From assembly GCA_964439015.1 (NCBI GenBank), contig CAYTMV010000050.1, positions 1 through 15,833 of the forward strand: a stretch of DNA of 15,833 nt, read 5' to 3'. The translations under genes were made by a program, and so were the position numbers. Source of the DNA: Gemmobacter sp964439015. GTDB taxonomy: Bacteria > Pseudomonadota > Alphaproteobacteria > Rhodobacterales > Rhodobacteraceae. The notes below the pieces were generated by a model. It worked only from the letters and a program-made list of their open reading frames with translations. It had not been told where the DNA came from and did not search any database. The stretch's first letter is position 1, and the number at the start of each line of letters is the position of its first letter. This document shows, in pieces, positions 13,840-15,833 of the stretch.

Positions 13840-15833
13840 ATGTTGACCCTGTTCCGCTGGCTGATGCGCCTGACACTGCTGGCCCTTGCCCTGATGGTGC
13901 TGGCCGGCGGCATCCTGTGGCTGTTCCTGACGCGCTCCTTGCCCGACTATGACGAGGATTTCTCGCTGGCGGGCATTTCGGCCCCGGTCGAGATCGTGCG
14001 CTCGAACGACAATGTCCCGCATGTGTTCGGCGAGAGCGAAGCCGATGTGTTCTTTGCGCTGGGGTTTGCCCATGCCCAGGACCGGCTGTGGCAGATGGTG
14101 CAGTTGCGGCGAGCGGCGCAGGGGCGGCTGGCCGAGGTCTTTGGCGAGCGGGTGCTGCCGGTGGACGAGTTGATGCGCCGGCTGGACCTCTATGGGCTGG
14201 CGGTGGCCTCGGCTGCGGTGCAGCCGCCCGAGACCCGAACAGTGCTGGAGGCCTATTCGGCCGGGGTAAATGCCTGGATCGAACAGGTGAACGAAGGCGC
14301 ACGAGGGCGCGGGGCGCCGGAGTTCTTTCTGTTTTCCAACGAGATCGCCGCCTGGCAGCCTGCGGATTCGCTGGCGCTGGTCAAGCTGATGGCCCTGCAG
14401 CTGTCGGGCCAGACCGAGGCCGAAGTGCTGCGCGCCCGTGCCTCGCTGGTGCTGCCGGCCGCGCGGCTGGCCGATATCCTGCCCGACGCGCCCGGCGCGG
14501 CGGTGGCGGCGCTGCCCGATTATGCCAGCCTTGCGCCCGGTGTTGTGCCCTCGCACCGGCCGATCGCGGTGGCAGGCGGCAATCTTTCGCCGGTGCCGCG
14601 CATGGCCTTTGCCGGGGCCTCGAACGGCTTTGCCGCGGCGCCCAACCGCTCGGCCGGGGGCGGCACGCTTTTGGCCAATGACCCGCATCTGGGCTTTACC
14701 GCGCCCACGACCTGGTATCTGGCGCGACTGGAATTGCCGACGGGCGGCGTGATCGGGGCCACCATCCCCGGCATCCCGGCGGTGATGGTCGGGCGGTCGG
14801 ATCGGCTGGGCTGGGGGCTGACCTCATCCTATGTCGACGATCAGGACCTGTTTCTGGAACAGCTGAACCCCGACAACGCCGAAGAATACCGCACCCCCGA
14901 TGGGTTCAAGCCGTTCGAGACCCGCGAGACGATCATCCGCGTGGCCGATGCCGCCCCGGTGACGGTGCGACTGCGCTGGACCGAGAACGGACCGGTGCTG
15001 CCCGGCAGCCATTATGGGCTGTCCGAGATCACGCCCCCCGGCCATGTGATGAGCCTTGGCTGGACGGCGCTGTCGGCTGCCGACACCTCGCTGACGGCGG
15101 CGCTGCACCTGATGCGGGCGCAGAACCGGCATGAGGCGCTGGCCGCCGCGCAGGGCTATGTCGCGCCCAGCCAGAACCTGATGCTGGCCGACCGCGACGG
15201 GATTGCCATGGCGGTGATCGGCGCCCTGCCCGCCCGCGACCCCCGCCACCAGAGCCAGGGGCGTATGCCGGCCCCCGGCTGGCTGCCGGAAAACCGCTGG
15301 CAGGGCATCAAGCCCGTGGCGGAAAATCCGGTCTGGGATGCACCTTCCGGCGGGATTCTGGGCAACACCAACAACAAGACCGTGGATACGCCCTTTCCCG
15401 ATCACCTCAACTTCACCTGGGGGGACACCCAGCGCATCCAGCGGTTTCAGCGGCTGATGCAAATGCGCGAAGTGCATACCCGCGAAAGTTTCATCGAGGC
15501 GCAGCTGGACACCGTCTCGCCCGCCGCGCGCAATCTGCTGCCGCTGGTCGGTGCCGATCTGTGGTTCACCGGCGAGCCCGCCGCCGAGGGCACGCCCGAG
15601 CGGCGCCGCCAGCAGGCGCTTGAATTGATGGCCGCGTGGAACGGCGAGATGAACGAACACCTGCCCGAGCCGCTGATCTACATGGCCTGGATGCGGGCGC
15701 TGCAAGAGCGGCTGATCCAGGACGAGTTGGGGCCGCTGGCGGCCGAGTTCAGCCATTTGGCGCCCGATTTCATCGAACGCGTCTATCGCAACACCGATGG
15801 CGCCGGCATCTGGTGCGACGTGATCCAGTCCGC
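13840..15833 (+). CDS. Penicillin acylase family Ntn hydrolase, cut by the window edge
   Basis: The first 664 residues of a protein usually near 800 long. A hydrophobic helix at about 9-30 exports or anchors it to the periplasm. The alpha part has the family string ALGFAHAQDRLWQM near 75-88. The autocatalytic cleavage point is in FAGASNGFAAAPNRSAGGG, where Ser261 followed by Asn262 would become the nucleophile at the new N-terminus of the beta chain, and LANDPHLGF follows as in other members. Further family marks are GIPAVMVGRSDRLGWGLTSSYVDDQDLF, NTNNKTV and TQRIQRF. Members split amide bonds of beta-lactams, N-acyl-homoserine lactones or other acylated amines; which one cannot be told. GAGG at 13830-13833 lies 6 bases before the ATG. 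The gene is divergent from the dehydrogenase. Confidence 0.95.
   Translation, partial: MLTLFRWLMRLTLLALALMVLAGGILWLFLTRSLPDYDEDFSLAGISAPVEIVRSNDNVPHVFGESEADVFFALGFAHAQDRLWQMVQLRRAAQGRLAEVFGERVLPVDELMRRLDLYGLAVASAAVQPPETRTVLEAYSAGVNAWIEQVNEGARGRGAPEFFLFSNEIAAWQPADSLALVKLMALQLSGQTEAEVLRARASLVLPAARLADILPDAPGAAVAALPDYASLAPGVVPSHRPIAVAGGNLSPVPRMAFAGASNGFAAAPNRSAGGGTLLANDPHLGFTAPTTWYLARLELPTGGVIGATIPGIPAVMVGRSDRLGWGLTSSYVDDQDLFLEQLNPDNAEEYRTPDGFKPFETRETIIRVADAAPVTVRLRWTENGPVLPGSHYGLSEITPPGHVMSLGWTALSAADTSLTAALHLMRAQNRHEALAAAQGYVAPSQNLMLADRDGIAMAVIGALPARDPRHQSQGRMPAPGWLPENRWQGIKPVAENPVWDAPSGGILGNTNNKTVDTPFPDHLNFTWGDTQRIQRFQRLMQMREVHTRESFIEAQLDTVSPAARNLLPLVGADLWFTGEPAAEGTPERRRQQALELMAAWNGEMNEHLPEPLIYMAWMRALQERLIQDELGPLAAEFSHLAPDFIERVYRNTDGAGIWCDVIQS

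Noticed and set aside
13747..14688. Upstream extension of the dehydrogenase reading frame
   Set aside because: It is antisense to the acylase, and the Rossmann fold begins exactly at the ATG at 13746, which has a GGAGG site.

Overview
The window is an ordinary, GC-rich, densely coded piece of bacterial chromosome. The gene types point to an alphaproteobacterium of the Rhodobacterales (Paracoccaceae): a small four-helix membrane protein of the kind databases call 'component of SufBCD complex', a HemB whose zinc cysteines are all replaced, and strong Rhodobacter-like codon bias. The family calls rest on motif recognition by eye; no database search was run. I see no rRNA, tRNA, CRISPR array, insertion sequence, prophage gene or integration site.

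Left part (1-3131). The last codons of a probable cupin-type transcriptional regulator (+) converge, with 4 bases between stop codons, on a membrane-bound hybrid histidine kinase with its own C-terminal receiver domain (-). A 419-base, relatively AT-rich divergent region (from the preferred kinase start) separates the kinase from a 185-residue protein (+) that looks like a receiver domain without its conserved lysine. A clean intrinsic terminator follows.

Middle (3137-9446). On the minus strand are a Tat/lipoprotein-type SYLF (YSC84-like) protein and hemB (porphobilinogen synthase). Divergent from hemB are the small membrane protein and then mfd, the transcription-repair coupling factor. mfd converges on an RTX protein gene, with a terminator hairpin that could serve both strands.

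Right part (9446-15833). A 434-residue RTX calcium-binding protein (-) with about 19 nonapeptide repeats lies downstream of a two-gene unit (-) made of a DsbA/FrnE-like thiol oxidoreductase and a Bcr/CflA-type MFS exporter, whose start and stop codons overlap as ATGA. Upstream of that lies a beta-hydroxyacid dehydrogenase of the 3-hydroxyisobutyrate dehydrogenase type (-). Divergent from it is a penicillin-acylase-family Ntn hydrolase (+) that runs off the right edge.

The genes do not form one pathway. Most are housekeeping or general physiology. The parts most worth a second look are the kinase/degenerate-receiver pair with its long divergent region, the RTX protein with an unrecognised N-terminal half and no export genes nearby, and a 12-base tandem repeat upstream of the dsbA-like/MFS unit. 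I did not find a clearly new multi-gene system.
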